A stretch of DNA of 64,000 nucleotides, taken from NCBI GenBank assembly GCA_024234995.1, contig JACKNF010000017.1, positions 1 to 64,000 of the forward strand, in the 5' to 3' direction. The notes under the pieces were generated by a model. The model was not told the DNA's origin. It did not search any database and was given only the letters and a program-made list of their open reading frames with translations. The DNA comes from Gammaproteobacteria bacterium (lineage in GTDB: Bacteria; Pseudomonadota; Gammaproteobacteria; Competibacterales; Competibacteraceae). Positions 62,056 to 64,000 of the stretch are shown piece after piece. A program made the translations under genes and the position numbers. Position 1 is the stretch's first letter; the number at the start of each line of letters is the position of its first letter.

Positions 62056-64000
62056 ATGCTTTCTGAGATTCCGCGTCAGGATTCATTCGGAAATCATCTT
62101 CCCCGTGCTGGCCTTTGGCCGTCGATGTTGCTTTTGCTGCTACTGGCCATTGCTTCCATTGCAACAGTGCTGGGCGGCATGACTCTTTTGGTAGAGCAGA
62201 ATGCTTTTTGGATTGTCCTGACCGGTGCAATAACGCTGCTGTTAACCTGCGCAGCCGCTACCTTTTCTATTTACCAGCAGCATAAACTGCAACTGTTCTT
62301 GATCCAGCACCGCCAGCAGGCGGCGAAGTTGCAGGCTCTCCAGCAATTGGCGGACGAACGCAGCCGGTTGCGCACGTTGATTCAGACCATCCCGGACCCT
62401 ATCTGGCTGAAAGACCCAGAGGGCGTTTATCTTGCCTGTAACCCGGTCTTCGAGTGTCTCTTCGGCGCGAAGGAAGCCGACATTGTCGGGAAAACGGATT
62501 ATGACTTTGTCGACATTGATCTGGCCAATCTTTTCCGCCAGAAGGATCAGGAGGCGATGGTTGCTGGAAAATCAACCACTAATGAAGAATGGGTAACCTT
62601 CATCGATGATGGCCGCCGCGTGCTCCTGGAGACCATCAAAACGCCGATGCAGGATACCGAAGGAAATCTGATAGGGATACTGGGTATCGCTCGCGACATC
62701 ACGGCTAGGCATGAGCAGTCTGTTTTGCAAGACCAAATCGCCAGGATTGCCGCTATGGTACCGGGTTTGATCTATTCATTCCGGATGCGTGTGGATGGTA
62801 GCGTTAGCATGCCCTATGCCAGCCCTGCTATTGAGGATCTATACGGGTTGCGCCTTGAAGACGTGGCACAGGATGCGACTCCTCTCTTTACCCGCATCCA
62901 TCCAGACGATCTGGCCCACATCCATGCCAGCATTGCCGAATCAGCTCGTCATTTGACACTTTGGCATCATGAATTCCGGTTTTACCATCCATGCAAGGGT
63001 GAAATCTGGATCGAGGGCCGTTCGATGCCGCAACTGGAAACGGACGGCAGTATTCTCTGGCATGGCTTCATCCAAGATGTAACAGAATGTAAGCGAACTG
63101 AGAATACCTTACGAGAAAGCAGTGCATTTCTAGACATGCTGTTGAATGCGGTTCCTGTACCTATCTTTTATAAGGATACTGAAGGCCGTTATCTTGGCTT
63201 CAATAAAGCTTTCGAAGAGTTCTTTGGCCAGACACCTGAAGATCTCATCGGTAAAAGCGTGTTCGATATCGCTCCCCGGGAATTAGCGACGATCTACCAT
63301 GCTAAAGATATGGAGCTCCTTACGCGGCCTACCGGTTCGCAGGTCTACGAATCACAAGTTAAAGATGCCCGTGGCGCAATTCACAATGTGATTTTCCACA
63401 AGGCCACCTTTACCAATATCAAGGGTGATATTCGTGGGCTTATCGGTGCGGTGCTCGACATCACCGAACGCAAGCGGGCAGAAGATCAGTTGCACAAGCT
63501 GTCCATGGCGGTGGAACAGAGTCCTAGCAGTATCGTTATTACTGACCTCGATACCCATATCGAATATGTCAACGAAGCCTTTTGCCAGAGTAGCGGCTAT
63601 CACCGCGATGAGGTGATCGGCAAGACTCTCTGTGTCTTGCACGCTGACCACTCTCAAGCAACGGATGCCGGCCTTTGGGAAACCCTCAAGCAGGAAAAAA
63701 CTTGGAAGGGCGAATTCGTCAACCGGCGTAAGAATGGCGAGACCTACATCGAGTTTGCCTATATCTCGCCAGTGCGCCAGTCCGATGGCCAAATTACTCA
63801 TTATCTCGTGATCAAGGAAGATATCACCGAACGCAAACGGATCGGTCAAGAACTCGATCGTTATCGCCATCATCTGGAAGAGCTGGTCAACGAGCGCACC
63901 GGTCAGCTTCAAAAGGCTAACCGCATTTTGGCCGAACGGGAGAAATTCATTCGAACCGTAACGGATCATCTGCCGGGCTTGGTGGGGTACTGGGACCATG
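62056..64000 (+). CDS. Membrane multi-PAS sensor protein, 3' end beyond the window
   Basis: An uninterrupted frame from the ATG at 62056 to the window edge (648 complete codons). It starts MLSEIPRQDSFGNHLPRAGL, with two TM helices (about 22-45 and 54-75) and a short coiled coil. At least four PAS/PAC units follow: TIPDPIWLKDPEGVYLACN at about 114; a PAS_3-like unit at about 240; AVPVPIFYKDTEGRYLGFN at about 366; IVITDLDTHIEYVNEAF at about 493. A helical linker then leads into a further PAS (TDHLPGLVGYWDH). The output domain, probably a histidine kinase (the neighbouring HD-GYP regulator could be its partner) or GGDEF, is outside the window. Confidence 0.88.
   Translation, partial: MLSEIPRQDSFGNHLPRAGLWPSMLLLLLLAIASIATVLGGMTLLVEQNAFWIVLTGAITLLLTCAAATFSIYQQHKLQLFLIQHRQQAAKLQALQQLADERSRLRTLIQTIPDPIWLKDPEGVYLACNPVFECLFGAKEADIVGKTDYDFVDIDLANLFRQKDQEAMVAGKSTTNEEWVTFIDDGRRVLLETIKTPMQDTEGNLIGILGIARDITARHEQSVLQDQIARIAAMVPGLIYSFRMRVDGSVSMPYASPAIEDLYGLRLEDVAQDATPLFTRIHPDDLAHIHASIAESARHLTLWHHEFRFYHPCKGEIWIEGRSMPQLETDGSILWHGFIQDVTECKRTENTLRESSAFLDMLLNAVPVPIFYKDTEGRYLGFNKAFEEFFGQTPEDLIGKSVFDIAPRELATIYHAKDMELLTRPTGSQVYESQVKDARGAIHNVIFHKATFTNIKGDIRGLIGAVLDITERKRAEDQLHKLSMAVEQSPSSIVITDLDTHIEYVNEAFCQSSGYHRDEVIGKTLCVLHADHSQATDAGLWETLKQEKTWKGEFVNRRKNGETYIEFAYISPVRQSDGQITHYLVIKEDITERKRIGQELDRYRHHLEELVNERTGQLQKANRILAEREKFIRTVTDHLPGLVGYWDH

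Noticed and set aside
63352..63999. 215-codon open frame on the minus strand
   Set aside because: It is the antisense shadow of the multi-PAS sensor, whose plus-strand frame has clear PAS/PAC motifs throughout.

Overview
The window reads as chromosome from a gammaproteobacterium with about 55% GC. The housekeeping order rluC<>rne, exbB-exbD-lpxK-ycaR-kdsB, phoH-ybeY-corC next to miaB, yajC-secD-secF, mutY-yggX and recN-nadK is typical of that class. The many PAS, GGDEF, EAL and HD-GYP proteins and the cytosolic-type [NiFe] hydrogenase would suit an environmental, metabolically flexible lineage such as Competibacteraceae. That family-level guess is from general knowledge, not from a search.

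Layout. 1-6130: the 3' end of msrB, then a minus-strand run rluC-sppA-mepA, a periplasmic oxyanion-type binding protein and a hybrid histidine kinase, with a 41-bp tandem duplication at the last junction. 6130-21300: RNase E with a structured leader, a low-molecular-weight phosphatase, the lipid A/KDO block, recJ, a membrane GTPase, corC-ybeY-phoH and miaB. 21300-27670: yajC-secDF, an unusual membrane-anchored response regulator and gamma-glutamyltransferase. 27674-34142: a compact minus-strand operon for [NiFe]-hydrogenase small subunit, large subunit and maturation protease, followed by a six-PAS GGDEF-EAL protein whose start overlaps the protease stop. This looks like an H2-sensing module wired to cyclic di-GMP. 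34589-46190: hom, alaC, two alpha/beta hydrolases, ilvD, a degenerate REC-REC-GGDEF-EAL receptor, an SDR protein, mutY, yggX and tRNA-Phe.

46187-53610 is the accessory part. It holds a decayed IS6-like transposase, a low-GC chemoreceptor, a broken IS630-like transposase and a row of minus-strand genes separated by attC-like sites: an NTF2-like protein, a GNAT acetyltransferase, a DUF3147 protein, a frameshifted membrane protein, a D12 adenine methyltransferase with a broken upstream partner, and a GFA protein. No integron integrase is present, so this is best described as a CALIN (cluster of attC sites lacking an integrase). A 128-bp element with inverted ends cuts into it.

53766-64000 returns to chromosomal genes: a small membrane protein, a CFA-like methyltransferase overlapping a convergent cytochrome b561, recN and nadK. 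It ends with a signalling group: an Aer-like chemoreceptor, a REC-HD-GYP phosphodiesterase and a multi-PAS sensor that runs off the end.

The window thus encodes three predicted cyclic di-GMP proteins (PAS-GGDEF-EAL, degenerate GGDEF-EAL, HD-GYP), two chemoreceptors and several phosphorelay proteins.
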